Assembly (NCBI RefSeq): GCF_014837065.1
Contig: NZ_JACSPP010000006.1
Location: 1-64,000 of the forward strand
DNA length: 64,000 nucleotides
Reading direction: 5' to 3'
Origin: Phocaeicola intestinalis
GTDB taxonomy: Bacteria; Bacteroidota; Bacteroidia; Bacteroidales; Bacteroidaceae
This document shows, piece after piece, positions 1-9,560 of the stretch (position 1 is its first letter; every line of letters starts with the position of its first letter). A program made the position numbers and the translations under genes. The notes under the pieces were generated by a model that was given only the letters and a program-made list of their open reading frames with translations, was not told the origin of the DNA and made no database searches.

Positions 1-78
1 CCACAAACTGGGTTACAGTACGCACCAAACAGCTCAAAAATGTGGGCTAAATTGGGAACATTAAACTGGACACCCTAC

Positions 79-1224
79 TTATATGGTTAAACACTGTTCT
101 TTGTTGACAACCCTATCCCTGAACAACTTCATATTGGTGAAGTTACGTGAAATATTCTGCACAAGTTCCAGATAGTTGTCGCTACCATCTTCCCATTTGT
201 GGTAGAAGGGCTTTATTGAAACGCAGTTCTCATGCTCAAATACAGTGTTAAGCAAAGTCCTGTCGGAGTTGCCACAAGAATGCCCCATAATCAGCACTTG
301 GAATGGGGCTGCCATCAGGAAGTCAAGCATCTTATGGTAATTCTTTGTTTCCAGATACTTCACAGACTTGACGTTCTTCAACAACTCATTGTCTTGCTTG
401 TCAAGAATGTCCTGATAGTCCTTGTCAAGTTCATCACCATAGCCAAAGATGATGTGTTCAGGGTGCTCCAACTCTCCATGGATGTAATTGAGGATAAGAC
501 CACCATATTGTTCATATTCCTTAACAGTCCCAGTATAATTGAAACACAACAGCATGGTACGTTCTGGGGGCATTCCTGAAAAACGTTCGTCCATATATCG
601 ATTATCATCAAAGGAATTGATGTCATATTCTATGACTCCCATTTTCTTTGCCAATGCTTTTCCCTCAATTGATAAATCCTCTATGCAAATGTTTTCTCTT
701 ATGGCACTATTAATCGTTTCTATCGTTACAGGGACATCAATTGTCCGAAGGTATTCTACCAGCTTTTCCTGCAAATAAGCCAGCTGCTCATTCAGTTCCT
801 TGACTGAGTAACCTCTGCCTGCATTTCCTGTACACTGCTTCAATAGCTGATAGTAGTCGTTCTCAATATCAACCCAGCCTCTTGTTTCTATTGATTGGAG
901 AATTGTCTCAAAGAATTTAGAATACGTCACAGAAAAATCATCTGTATTTTCCTTTATCGCACTTATAATCTCAGTTGGTGGGTTTTTCCACTCCCTTGTC
1001 ATCAAATCCCTAAATGGATGAAAGAAGAAGAAATTAGACCAACTAGCACCATCTTTTGTGTTCTTTATCTCCAACTTGCATAAGCAATCTTCCGAGATAG
1101 GGGCATGCTCTGTCAAAAGTGCTGACAATCTCTGCTCCCAATACCAGTTTATGAAATCCATATAACTGGTTTTGAGGCCATGAGCCATGTCAAAGCCATT
1201 TCCTATGATAACGAGTCGATTCAT
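79..1224 (-). CDS. AbiH-family phage abortive-infection protein
   Basis: The 381-residue product begins with the glycine-rich signature typical of the AbiH family (IIGNGFDMAHGL, about residues 5-16), and a second conserved-looking stretch, GHSCGNSDRTLL, lies near residue 318. AbiH was first described as a plasmid-borne lactococcal gene that aborts phage infection; its biochemical mechanism is not established. No signal peptide or membrane segment is visible, so a cytoplasmic protein is likely. It is the last gene of the leftward defense operon, 18 bases after the hsdR stop, so it is probably co-transcribed with the restriction genes. The ATG start places it cleanly after hsdR. The family call is firm; the activity against phage is inferred from family and neighbourhood. 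Confidence 0.85.
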   Translation of the reverse strand: MNRLVIIGNGFDMAHGLKTSYMDFINWYWEQRLSALLTEHAPISEDCLCKLEIKNTKDGASWSNFFFFHPFRDLMTREWKNPPTEIISAIKENTDDFSVTYSKFFETILQSIETRGWVDIENDYYQLLKQCTGNAGRGYSVKELNEQLAYLQEKLVEYLRTIDVPVTIETINSAIRENICIEDLSIEGKALAKKMGVIEYDINSFDDNRYMDERFSGMPPERTMLLCFNYTGTVKEYEQYGGLILNYIHGELEHPEHIIFGYGDELDKDYQDILDKQDNELLKNVKSVKYLETKNYHKMLDFLMAAPFQVLIMGHSCGNSDRTLLNTVFEHENCVSIKPFYHKWEDGSDNYLELVQNISRNFTNMKLFRDRVVNKEQCLTI

Positions 1225-1242
1225 TTTTGTCCATTCTTTGTT

Positions 1243-4200
1243 TTATGCCACACCACCATATTTTTGACTAACATAGTTGTAAATGGTATCGCGGTAGTAG
1301 TTTATACTTTCTTCGCTATAACTCTCTGGAAGTTCCTGCCACAAAACATCACGTATGGTAATGATAAGAGTAGCACGAGTCGTTGGCTTGTCAAATGGAT
1401 GATCCATTCCTGCCAACTGTTCCTTTATTTTAGCAAGCAACTCTATGGCTACATCCTTCAGCTTTTTGACTTCGGTCTTTGACAGATTGTCTTTCAATAG
1501 GAGGTCATAGAGCGAGAGCTCTTCATCACTCTTGAATCCTTCTCGTACATAACGCTTCTCTTCTTCGCTGAGAGATTGAGACAGATGCATCAACTCTTCG
1601 AAGGTTTTCTCTATCGTTGCGCGATTCTGCTCTTGGTTATATGCCTGAATAATCTCTTGGTACTTCTCGTAGAAGTTGATTCTTGATGGATTATCTGCCA
1701 GCAGACGGGCCAGACGTTCTTGAAGCAGGTCTTGAATGTCTCTTAGTACGAGGTTCTTGTCTTCACGCTTGGCAAACTCTCTTCGCAATAAATCGAAGTC
1801 GATGCCGCTGATGTCAAACCTGCGTCCACCACCATCAGCAACCATCATAGCATTGGAATCTATATCAAGATGCTCATTGACAATATCATTGATTGCTACA
1901 CTCAGGTCTGTGATGTCCGCGTGCTTACGCTTTTTCTGCAATTCCTTGTAGATGGCTTCCAGAGCATCTTTCTTTTTGCGCATATCTTCGGTTATATCTT
2001 CACGATCGAGATATTTCCAAAGTTTGAGCAAGGTAGTCGCAAATGTGCAGAACGACTTACGGGTTTCAATGGTATCACATAGCTGGTTTGCTGCCTTCTT
2101 CAGAAGTGACAGCTTCTCAAATGACATTGCATCAATGAGTTCCTGCAATTCAAAACCTTTTTCATGCAGAAACGTTTCCGCTGTCGAAATGATTTCCCAA
2201 ACATTCTTTATCAGTTCTTCCTTGTTGACTGTAGGGTCGTTGCCGCCGTCTCCGCCATCAGGATTAGCTGTATAGTCAGCCAGTGCCTGGCGGAGTGCTT
2301 TCACAATACCTATATAGTCAATCACAAGACCATTCGACTTACCTTCTGCCACACGGTTTGCACGGGCAATGGTCTGCATCAGGGTATGCGCCTTCATGGG
2401 TTTGTCAATATAAAGGCATGACAGCGTTTTTACGTCAAAACCTGTCAGCCACATGGCACAGACAAAAACCACACGGAGTTTGCCATCGGCATCCTTGAAC
2501 TCCTTGTCAAGTTCGCGCTTCTCCATCTTCTCACGATGTGGAGTGATGTCGAGCCTCCATTTCTTGAATGTCTGGATCTCGTTCTGCTCTTGTGATACCA
2601 CAACAGCCATTTCCGTTTCCTCCATCCATTGCAGTTTGCGCTTTATCTCCTGAACTTCCTGTTGCCATGGATCTTGGTCAATACGTTTGCGTAGAGCCTT
2701 TATCTCTTTTTGCCAATACTCCTGTACGTAGTTGTACATCCTCACGCAAGTTACCTTGTTGAAACTTACCATCATGGCCTTACCGCTCGTCCATAAGTCG
2801 CTATAGTGACGCACAAAGTCCTGTGCCACTACTCGCAGTCGTTTCTCGGCGGTCAGCAGATGCACCTCCTGAGCAAACTCACGTTCCAGTTTGGCTTGCT
2901 GTGATGGATCAAGATTTTCTTCATCAAGACGAGCAGCAATCTCGGCATTTATTTCCGGATTCTTCAGTTCCTGCAACTTCTCCCCGCGATTTTCGTAGTA
3001 AAGGGGTACAGTTGCCTTATCCTCAACGGCACGTTTAAAGTCATAGACCGAAACATACTGTCCGAATGTACGAGCTGTGATATTATCATCCCTGAGCAGC
3101 GGTGTTCCAGTGAAACCGATACGGTTTGCCGTTGGAAGCATATGCATGAGGTTGTCTGCAAAGACACCATTCTGGGTACGATGGGCTTCATCACTCATCA
3201 CTATTATGTCATGATCTGGATAGATAGGTTCGGCATCTGCCTTGTTGAACTTCTGTATCAACGAGAATATGAACGAAGGATTGCCTTGCAGTTTCTGTCG
3301 AAGGTCATCACCACTATGGGCAATGAACTGCTTGGCTTTCAAACCGCCCAACAGTCCGCAATTCTCGAAGGTATCGCTTATCTGCTTGTTCAATTCGTCG
3401 CGGTCGGTCAGTACCACAATCGTAGGTGAGCCTTCAAACTTACGCCTGATTTTCTGAGCAAGGAACACCATCGAATAGCTCTTGCCAGAGCCTTGCGTAT
3501 GCCAGAACACACCCAGTTTACCTTTCATTTCCTCTCGATGGCGATACATCTCCACGGCTTGATTCACACCGAGGTACTGGTGGTTGCGTGCCAGAATCTT
3601 CACCGTCGAACCACCGCTATGGTCGAAGAGAATGAAGTTTTCAAGCAAATCCAGCAGGTTCTCCTTCTTGCAGATGCCACGGAGCATTGTTGGCAATTCG
3701 ATATTGCCGTGATCCAACTCTGTCAATCGTTTCCACTCATGAAAGAACTCCCACTTGGCACCCACCGTACCCACACGGCTTTCCATGCCATTGCTAAGCA
3801 TGATCATGGCATTGTGGTGGAACAAATGCGGTATGGTTTCAAGGTAGTCGCGATAGTTGTCGGTATAAGCATTCTGTATGTCCTGGTCATGATTCTTCAG
3901 TTCGATGAATATAAGCGGAATACCATTCACGAAGCACACCACATCTGTCCTACGCTTGTGGATAGGTCCCTTTATCCAAAGTTCTCTAACGGCAATAAAC
4001 TCGTTGTTATCGACATTGGCAAAATCCATGACGCGGGCACGTACCTGTTCTGTCTCGCCATTAGGTTTCAGGCGAGTGACAGGCACACCATCACGCAAAT
4101 AACCATACTTCTCCTCGTTGATCTGCATCAGCGTCTGCGAGCTCATGTGGCTGGTCATGCGCTCGATGGCTTCCGTCAACTGCTTGTCGGTCATCCAAGG

Positions 4201-4392
4201 GTTGAGACGTTTCAAAGCCATACGGAGATGGCGCATCAGCACCACCTCGCTTTGAGTCTTACGTCCAAGTGTTCCTTGTTCGCCAAGCACCTCATTGTCG
4301 AAAGCATACACAGATTTCCAACCAAGTTCTTGTTCAAGCAACTCGGCTGTCGATTTCTGTATGAGAAGGTCTTCGCTATAGTCTTTTGCCAT
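1243..4392 (-). CDS. hsdR: Type I restriction enzyme, R (motor/nuclease) subunit
   Basis: This 1049-residue protein is full length for HsdR. In order it shows an N-terminal PD-(D/E)XK nuclease (FIELK near residue 162), a Walker A motif (TQGSGKS near residue 300), DEAH (near residue 400), a GFTGTP helicase motif, and a long helical C-terminus that binds the methylase complex. With HsdM and HsdS it translocates and cuts DNA that lacks the host methylation. It lies 7 kb downstream of hsdM and hsdS, separated by mcrBC and a two-gene cassette, while a diverged remnant of another hsdR 5' end lies at 7980-8222. The R subunit was therefore probably exchanged or displaced during island rearrangement. 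The ATG is 12 bases after the mcrC stop. Confidence 0.95.
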   Translation of the reverse strand: MAKDYSEDLLIQKSTAELLEQELGWKSVYAFDNEVLGEQGTLGRKTQSEVVLMRHLRMALKRLNPWMTDKQLTEAIERMTSHMSSQTLMQINEEKYGYLRDGVPVTRLKPNGETEQVRARVMDFANVDNNEFIAVRELWIKGPIHKRRTDVVCFVNGIPLIFIELKNHDQDIQNAYTDNYRDYLETIPHLFHHNAMIMLSNGMESRVGTVGAKWEFFHEWKRLTELDHGNIELPTMLRGICKKENLLDLLENFILFDHSGGSTVKILARNHQYLGVNQAVEMYRHREEMKGKLGVFWHTQGSGKSYSMVFLAQKIRRKFEGSPTIVVLTDRDELNKQISDTFENCGLLGGLKAKQFIAHSGDDLRQKLQGNPSFIFSLIQKFNKADAEPIYPDHDIIVMSDEAHRTQNGVFADNLMHMLPTANRIGFTGTPLLRDDNITARTFGQYVSVYDFKRAVEDKATVPLYYENRGEKLQELKNPEINAEIAARLDEENLDPSQQAKLEREFAQEVHLLTAEKRLRVVAQDFVRHYSDLWTSGKAMMVSFNKVTCVRMYNYVQEYWQKEIKALRKRIDQDPWQQEVQEIKRKLQWMEETEMAVVVSQEQNEIQTFKKWRLDITPHREKMEKRELDKEFKDADGKLRVVFVCAMWLTGFDVKTLSCLYIDKPMKAHTLMQTIARANRVAEGKSNGLVIDYIGIVKALRQALADYTANPDGGDGGNDPTVNKEELIKNVWEIISTAETFLHEKGFELQELIDAMSFEKLSLLKKAANQLCDTIETRKSFCTFATTLLKLWKYLDREDITEDMRKKKDALEAIYKELQKKRKHADITDLSVAINDIVNEHLDIDSNAMMVADGGGRRFDISGIDFDLLRREFAKREDKNLVLRDIQDLLQERLARLLADNPSRINFYEKYQEIIQAYNQEQNRATIEKTFEELMHLSQSLSEEEKRYVREGFKSDEELSLYDLLLKDNLSKTEVKKLKDVAIELLAKIKEQLAGMDHPFDKPTTRATLIITIRDVLWQELPESYSEESINYYRDTIYNYVSQKYGGVA

Positions 4393-4404
4393 AATTATAA
4401 ATAT

Positions 4405-5640
4405 TTACTCCTTTAATGTAGGGACCGATATTGCTATTTTATAGAATAGTGCAAGTCCTCCTACACTCTTCGAACATAGTTTCTTTAATGAAATATTGAG
4501 GAACGGGTTATTTTTCTCCCCACCTTCCTCTGGATAGATAACAACACAGGGTACATTTGGCAATGGCGCCTCTTCCGAAACATCTTCATATCCCAAGTAT
4601 TTCAATATCTTCAAGTCTCTGCTATAACCGCTCAACTGCCTTACAACATCAGTGTCAAGCTTTTGATTCTCATATTTCGGAATATACTTTGTATCGAGAA
4701 TCGCTTTGAAACTCTGCGAATGATAAAGGAAATCAGGTTTTCCTGTCAGGCTACTATACTGATATGTGATTTTGTTCTGATATGCTTCATAGAGCAATCC
4801 ATATACATAATGCTCATAGAGCAATGACATATCCAAAACAAAAGGAACGACTTGCTCCTCGGTGGCAGAAACCTTGTTTATGCTGTAGTCAAAATGACGA
4901 AGAATCAGTTTTGACAATCTTATAGCCTCAGCATATTCCTTGAATAACTTGTGTGCTTTTATCTGGCTTACCTCTTTCAGGTTTACCTCGTCGCTCACAT
5001 TCTCGAACAAAGCAAGACTTTTCCTTATTGCGAGGTTAATATTGTCGTACGATCTATGACCATCTCCCATGTTCTGCATCATTCTCCTTACGAAGAGTAA
5101 TACTTTTTTCAAAAGTCGATTTTCTGGAATATCAGCAGAATACTCATCATACTCGCAATATATACGATCATATCGTTTCTGCAAGATGTTGTTTCTTTCG
5201 TTTTTAAGTATGGCGATGTGTCCTTTCACCTTTTTCAGGTTCTCGCTGTGATGAATATAACCTCGTTTCAGAGTCTTTATTCTTCCAATCACTCCAAGGA
5301 AATGGAGCATAATAAGCGGGCTTAACACGCCTTTGAGTGATGGAGCGTTGATTGAAGGCTTATCATAGTCGATTGAATAGATTTTAGAGAATGACTCCAA
5401 GGCCAAGTTGGAAGAAAAACAAGTCATGAACATTCCAAGAAAGTCAATGTTTTCCATTCCTCGTTTTGCTGTCACTATTAAAGCCTCTTCATTGTCAACC
5501 CATTCTGCTCCAATTTTATACGACGCAAAGTAGCCCCATTCATCACTATTCAATGAACGGGTCCAAGAAACCAACGAAAGCTTATCATATTTCTCGTGGC
5601 GTTCTACTTTCAACTGTTCGTGTTCTCGGAGCTTATGCAT
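4405..5640 (-). CDS. mcrC: McrC-like nuclease subunit of a McrBC type IV restriction system
   Basis: The 411-residue product has the McrC layout: an N-terminal helical/beta region that contacts the McrB ring and a C-terminal PD-(D/E)XK nuclease. The nuclease residues are visible as PDFLY near residue 302 and ILDTKY near residue 318. McrBC enzymes cleave DNA carrying modified bases, with McrB as GTP-driven motor and McrC as nuclease. The gene starts 8 bases after mcrB, the usual tight coupling of the pair. The symbol is used for family membership; which modified base is targeted cannot be read from the sequence. Confidence 0.88.
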   Translation of the reverse strand: MHKLREHEQLKVERHEKYDKLSLVSWTRSLNSDEWGYFASYKIGAEWVDNEEALIVTAKRGMENIDFLGMFMTCFSSNLALESFSKIYSIDYDKPSINAPSLKGVLSPLIMLHFLGVIGRIKTLKRGYIHHSENLKKVKGHIAILKNERNNILQKRYDRIYCEYDEYSADIPENRLLKKVLLFVRRMMQNMGDGHRSYDNINLAIRKSLALFENVSDEVNLKEVSQIKAHKLFKEYAEAIRLSKLILRHFDYSINKVSATEEQVVPFVLDMSLLYEHYVYGLLYEAYQNKITYQYSSLTGKPDFLYHSQSFKAILDTKYIPKYENQKLDTDVVRQLSGYSRDLKILKYLGYEDVSEEAPLPNVPCVVIYPEEGGEKNNPFLNISLKKLCSKSVGGLALFYKIAISVPTLKE

Positions 5641-5648
5641 TTCTGTTA

Positions 5649-7943
5649 TTATATGATGTCCTCGCTTTCTGTATTTTCGCTTTTCATTTCAAACGGCTGA
5701 AGATTTTTCCAAGCATCAAACGCCTTTTTCTTCTCGTCGTTCTTCACATTGAGAATACCGTCGTTTATGTACTCTGTAATGAGAGGCAACACCTCGTACT
5801 CTACCTTTGCCAACAGTTCTTTTTCATTCTTTGCCATGAAGTAACTATGACCCACCATAAGGTCATCAATATCCATGTCGCCAGATAAATGATTTGGATT
5901 CTCAATGAATTTCTTTATATCTTTGAATAGTGTAACAGCCTTATTCTTCAAATCCTCATCACCAAGTGCATCATAATGTTTCTCAACTACAGACACATTC
6001 GATTTCAATGTTACGAAAGCAAACCTTCTACGCAAAGCATAGTCGAGAGTGCCTGTACTTCGGTCGGTAGTATTCATTGTACCGATGAGGTAGAGATTGC
6101 TTGGCACTACAAAATCATCGGTTTCTTCATCATCGAAATTCTTTGAGTATGGTAATTTTACAGTTATAGGGTGAATTGTATTCTCGCCAACTCGTTTATC
6201 AGATTCGAGTAGAGTTATCAATTCCCCGAAGATTTTGGACACATTTCCTCGATTTATCTCATCTATAATGAGAACATAGTTCTTCGCCTCTGTCTTTTCC
6301 ACATTGCTCTTAGTCTCTTTGTTTTTCTCTGAGAACTTCTTTATCTCTTCATAAAGAGGATAATAATAGACAGCATTTCCATGGAATTTTGACTGGCTAC
6401 CATAAACTGGTTTTATATCTAAATAACTTTTTATATTACCAGATAAAAAATCAGCATAGTCACGAACAAATATTCTCTTTGATAGAGATTGTGTAGACCC
6501 ATGTTCACCTTGCCCAATAAGAATACTGTTAATCTTTCCACGTGATCTTGAGATACCACGCATCTTCATTTTGCTCTTAGGGTGTAACATGATAGCAGCA
6601 TCCTCACCATTATCAGCCAACTTTGCCAGTTCTTGTTCTATAAATAAACAATAACTGTCAAAGAGTTCTTCGTAGTTTACTTGTTGAATTGTTTCGGTCG
6701 AAGATTGTCTAAGATTTTCCAAAGCATCATTGCATATCTGCTTGAAAATTCCATCATCTATGCGATACTCCATGCCAATCACATTCCCATCTTTATCCTT
6801 AACAGGAAATGGTTTTAGGCCTTCTACAAAGTCTTCATATTCCATTGATTGATGGAACGTACAAAATGCAATCTGGTGTTTCTTACGCAACTCCTCATAT
6901 CGTTCCATCACAGCCTTGTGGTTAGTTAAATCAACATCTGTCACACCGATTACCGATAGTGCAATGGCTGCTGTATTATAGGTTTTTCCTGTACCAGGAG
7001 CACCTTGAAGGATGATATTCTTTTTCTGCTGAAGAAGAGGTGCGTATTTGCTGATATCGTTGAGCATAGTTTTATCTGATTCTGATAAAGTTATTGTTTT
7101 CTCCATTTCTTCCACCCATTGTCCATACTTGGGAATAATAGTTGGTATACTTAATGCTGAAGCAGGCCAGCGTCCGAGGTGAGTCCACTTGATTTTTCGT
7201 ACATTGCAGAAATCGTCACGTTTTTCGTCATAGAAATAATCTGAAGTTACGACTCCTCGACCAAGAATTTCGCTCAGACCATTTCTAGCATATACGACAT
7301 CCCCTACTTGAATTTCACGGCACATATACCACAATGTGCTGACATCGTTTTTTCTGTAACTATCTTTGCCGTTTGGATACGCTTTCTTGAGTGCAGCATC
7401 AATAGAATTTTTATCCTCGTATTGAGTAAGATTTCCCACCTCGTCCCAACCGACAAGCATTACTCCCTCTGATTTACACTCTTCCCAATGATCGCAAGAT
7501 TCTCCTGGAGCGAAAACCCAATACCTGCGTGAATTAATATCTGAATGCGCTAGTATATCTTCTATCGTCATGCCATTTGGAATCCAATACTTCTTGTTGG
7601 CAGACGCTTCCTCATACTTTGATAACTCAGCTTGCATAAGGGCATCAAGTCTCTCATCGGCCACTTTCTGATAGTACAGATTGATTCTTTTATCGGTATC
7701 AGTGCCATCACCATGATTTTCATCGTGCTTATCTTTGGTGTTATTTAAGTAGCCCACGAATCTGCTTGGAGCAAAACAAATATGACCGTCAATTACCTCA
7801 ACAACCATATTTTTGCCTCGCTTCAATTTATCAACAGCCCATTGCTTGTAGTCTTCACCGCTCTCGCCATGAAGATATGAGTACAAGGTTTCGATGTTCG
7901 AAATGATGTCCTCACGTTTTTCTATGTAATCTGTTCTTTCCAT
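5649..7943 (-). CDS. mcrB: McrB-like AAA+ GTPase with an N-terminal putative modified-base reader
   Basis: A 764-residue protein with a C-terminal McrB AAA+ motor: Walker A GAPGTGKT near residue 316, Walker B LIIDEINRG near residue 560, and the McrB-type MNTTDRS signature near residue 624, followed by LRRRF. The N-terminal half differs from E. coli McrB. Residues about 145-270 (starting RRYWVFAPGE, with VGDVVYARNG inside) look like an EVE/PUA-like fold, a domain type known to read modified bases. The inferred role is recognition of modified invader DNA and loading of McrC. The ATG start is clear. It sits in the middle of a type I restriction operon, directly next to an hsdR remnant, which suggests insertion of mcrBC into that operon. 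Confidence 0.88.
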   Translation of the reverse strand: MERTDYIEKREDIISNIETLYSYLHGESGEDYKQWAVDKLKRGKNMVVEVIDGHICFAPSRFVGYLNNTKDKHDENHGDGTDTDKRINLYYQKVADERLDALMQAELSKYEEASANKKYWIPNGMTIEDILAHSDINSRRYWVFAPGESCDHWEECKSEGVMLVGWDEVGNLTQYEDKNSIDAALKKAYPNGKDSYRKNDVSTLWYMCREIQVGDVVYARNGLSEILGRGVVTSDYFYDEKRDDFCNVRKIKWTHLGRWPASALSIPTIIPKYGQWVEEMEKTITLSESDKTMLNDISKYAPLLQQKKNIILQGAPGTGKTYNTAAIALSVIGVTDVDLTNHKAVMERYEELRKKHQIAFCTFHQSMEYEDFVEGLKPFPVKDKDGNVIGMEYRIDDGIFKQICNDALENLRQSSTETIQQVNYEELFDSYCLFIEQELAKLADNGEDAAIMLHPKSKMKMRGISRSRGKINSILIGQGEHGSTQSLSKRIFVRDYADFLSGNIKSYLDIKPVYGSQSKFHGNAVYYYPLYEEIKKFSEKNKETKSNVEKTEAKNYVLIIDEINRGNVSKIFGELITLLESDKRVGENTIHPITVKLPYSKNFDDEETDDFVVPSNLYLIGTMNTTDRSTGTLDYALRRRFAFVTLKSNVSVVEKHYDALGDEDLKNKAVTLFKDIKKFIENPNHLSGDMDIDDLMVGHSYFMAKNEKELLAKVEYEVLPLITEYINDGILNVKNDEKKKAFDAWKNLQPFEMKSENTESEDII

Positions 7944-7979
7944 CGGAAATTTAAACTGTTAATTCTTCATTCATCAGCC

Positions 7980-8222
7980 TTGGGAGTAAGTGACCACGGC
8001 TTCCGTCATTTGCTTGTCCATCATCCATGGATTCAGACGTTTCAAGGCCAAGCGAAGATGGCGTGTCAGCACAACCTCGCCCTGTGTCTTGCGTTCAAGT
8101 GTCCCTTGTTCGCCAAGTACCTCATTGTCGAAAGCATACACAGACTTCCAACCGAGTTTTTTTCCAAGAGTTCGGCTGACGATTTCTGTATGAGAAGGTC
8201 TTCGCTATAGTCCTTTGCCATA
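7980..8222 (-). pseudogene. Remnant of the 5' end of a second, diverged hsdR
   Basis: Read leftward from 8222, about 240 bases match the first 80 codons of the complete hsdR (4392 down to about 4150), including the start ATGGCAAAGGACTATAGC, with many scattered differences (roughly 85% identity by eye). A frameshift in a T-run near 8155-8165 and the abrupt end near 7980 make it non-functional. Because it is diverged, it is not a fresh duplicate of the neighbouring hsdR; it looks like the stump of an earlier hsdR that once followed the 8226-9308 gene. It marks the right-hand scar of the mcrBC/hsdR rearrangement. Confidence 0.85.
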
Positions 8223-8225
8223 TAA

Positions 8226-9308
8226 TTATATAAGATCTGGTAATGTGGGGTCTATTCTTTTTGCGTTGGTTTGTGCCAAAACACGCCCCATATATGATAC
8301 ATTAAATGCATAAGGAATCGCATCCCACCAATCCCTTATCTGTTTCAAATTTTCATAAGAATTCCACATATTGACAAAATTACTACTTGCTGCTGTAATA
8401 ATAGTTTTATCTTTTGTATACAAGCTCCTAATTTGTAAAATAGACTCTTTATATTGGGGCTTTACATTGTCAATATCAGATATATTTAGTCTCACATAAC
8501 CATCTAAACACTCGTTATCAATAATAACGGAGCTAGAGATATTGTTCATAGCAAGTATTTCATAAGCACGTTTTAATTCATCGGAATCTTTTTTTATTCC
8601 AGCACAAGAGTATTCCTGAAACTTTGAAACAAGTAATGGCTCTGATTTTTTTAAGCCTAATGATGACATTCTTAATGCCCCTAACATATCTAAATGATCC
8701 ATCCAATTCGTTCCTGTTGGCAATTCCAAATACATTAATTTGCCAAACATGTTATTCAGAATATCCAAACCCTCTTTGGCAATACCAGAAACTGGAGAAT
8801 AGAATTGAAAGGCGCAAACAATAGTTAAAGCACAAAGTGCATCATTGTCAATTTCATCTACAATTTTAATTGCATGACTAATGCCGGCATCTATTTTCTT
8901 ATCTTCGCCTTTTAAGACATGGCAAGCTAACAATTCTGACAGCATACATAAATCATCATGTCGATCAGATTTCGCAGCAGTTACTTGGGCATCACCCAAT
9001 AAGAATTCAAATTTGGGATCCATGAATTTTTCTAAAGCCCCCTCTATTTTTTCGAGTCTTGGGAACAATTCACAGCCAAACGCATTTATTCTGTCATTAA
9101 CTGTTGTAGTTGCTATTTCTGCATAATTCTTAGCAGAAAGAGCATACATCTGGTTATATACGGTAGTCGCTACAGAAACCATCTCAGAAGGTGAAGCTCC
9201 AAAATATTGAGTAACTTGAGTAGAATAATTATTATTCTGACTCTCTATTTGATATTGTATGGCATTATCACCTGCCGTTTGTGTCTGCTCTTTTTTAGAA
9301 ATATCCAT
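8226..9308 (-). CDS. LPO_1073/Vpar_1526-like protein, candidate sensor or effector of a two-gene defense cassette
   Basis: The 360-residue soluble-looking protein fits my recollection of the LPO_1073/Vpar_1526 family: an N-terminal polar leader, then a helical segment (ASPSEMVSVATTVYNQMY, about residues 44-61), a helical body, and a C-terminal stretch MGRVLAQTNAKR. I know of no function for this family. The leader carries QTQTAGDNAIQYQ (residues 8-20), the same 13-residue pattern that occurs twice in the tail of the membrane protein encoded just upstream (9311-9541, 2 bases apart). Short Q/N/G motifs shared between adjacent genes are typical of amyloid-type signalling pairs, so joint assembly is my inference. 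The position between hsdS and an hsdR remnant supports an anti-phage role. No catalytic motif was recognised. Confidence 0.7.
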   Translation of the reverse strand: MDISKKEQTQTAGDNAIQYQIESQNNNYSTQVTQYFGASPSEMVSVATTVYNQMYALSAKNYAEIATTTVNDRINAFGCELFPRLEKIEGALEKFMDPKFEFLLGDAQVTAAKSDRHDDLCMLSELLACHVLKGEDKKIDAGISHAIKIVDEIDNDALCALTIVCAFQFYSPVSGIAKEGLDILNNMFGKLMYLELPTGTNWMDHLDMLGALRMSSLGLKKSEPLLVSKFQEYSCAGIKKDSDELKRAYEILAMNNISSSVIIDNECLDGYVRLNISDIDNVKPQYKESILQIRSLYTKDKTIITAASSNFVNMWNSYENLKQIRDWWDAIPYAFNVSYMGRVLAQTNAKRIDPTLPDLI

Positions 9309-9310
9309 AA

Positions 9311-9541
9311 TTAACCGATTTGAATCTGTTCTGAGTTATCACCAGCCTCTTGTTTTTGGGATGTATTTTTTTCATGAGAGTTTTTTATCTCTTGCTTCTG
9401 TTTTGCATTATTTCCTGCCTTTTGCTTTTGATAAATTTTCCCATTTTTATAGAACCTGTATCCTATGCCAGTGGCAAGTAGGCCAACGAGAAGACTAACA
9501 AGTTCAGTTCCCCACCCATCGAAAATTGTATTTAAATCCAT
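9311..9541 (-). CDS. Small single-pass membrane protein with two AG[DN]N repeats, partner of the 8226-9308 protein
   Basis: This 76-residue protein has one predicted transmembrane helix (about residues 12-31, ELVSLLVGLLATGIGYRFY) and a hydrophilic tail with two copies of QxQxAG[DN]N[AS]xQxQ, at residues 38-50 and 62-74. The same pattern occurs at residues 8-20 of the next protein. The codons differ among the three copies, so the similarity is held at protein level. It starts with ATG 19 bases after the hsdS stop and ends 2 bases before the partner. A plausible role is a membrane anchor or membrane-damaging effector triggered through the shared motif; no homolog of known function was recognised. 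Confidence 0.7.
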   Translation of the reverse strand: MDLNTIFDGWGTELVSLLVGLLATGIGYRFYKNGKIYQKQKAGNNAKQKQEIKNSHEKNTSQKQEAGDNSEQIQIG

Positions 9542-9560
9542 ATTTCTTTTCGTTTTAAAA

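Noticed and set aside
1-78. Gene or repeat at the left window edge
   Set aside because: The 78 bases show no reading frame or hairpin that could be supported.
3493-4416. Long rightward reading frame opposite hsdR
   Set aside because: It is the antisense shadow of hsdR, with no features of its own; the hsdR motifs are clear on the other strand.
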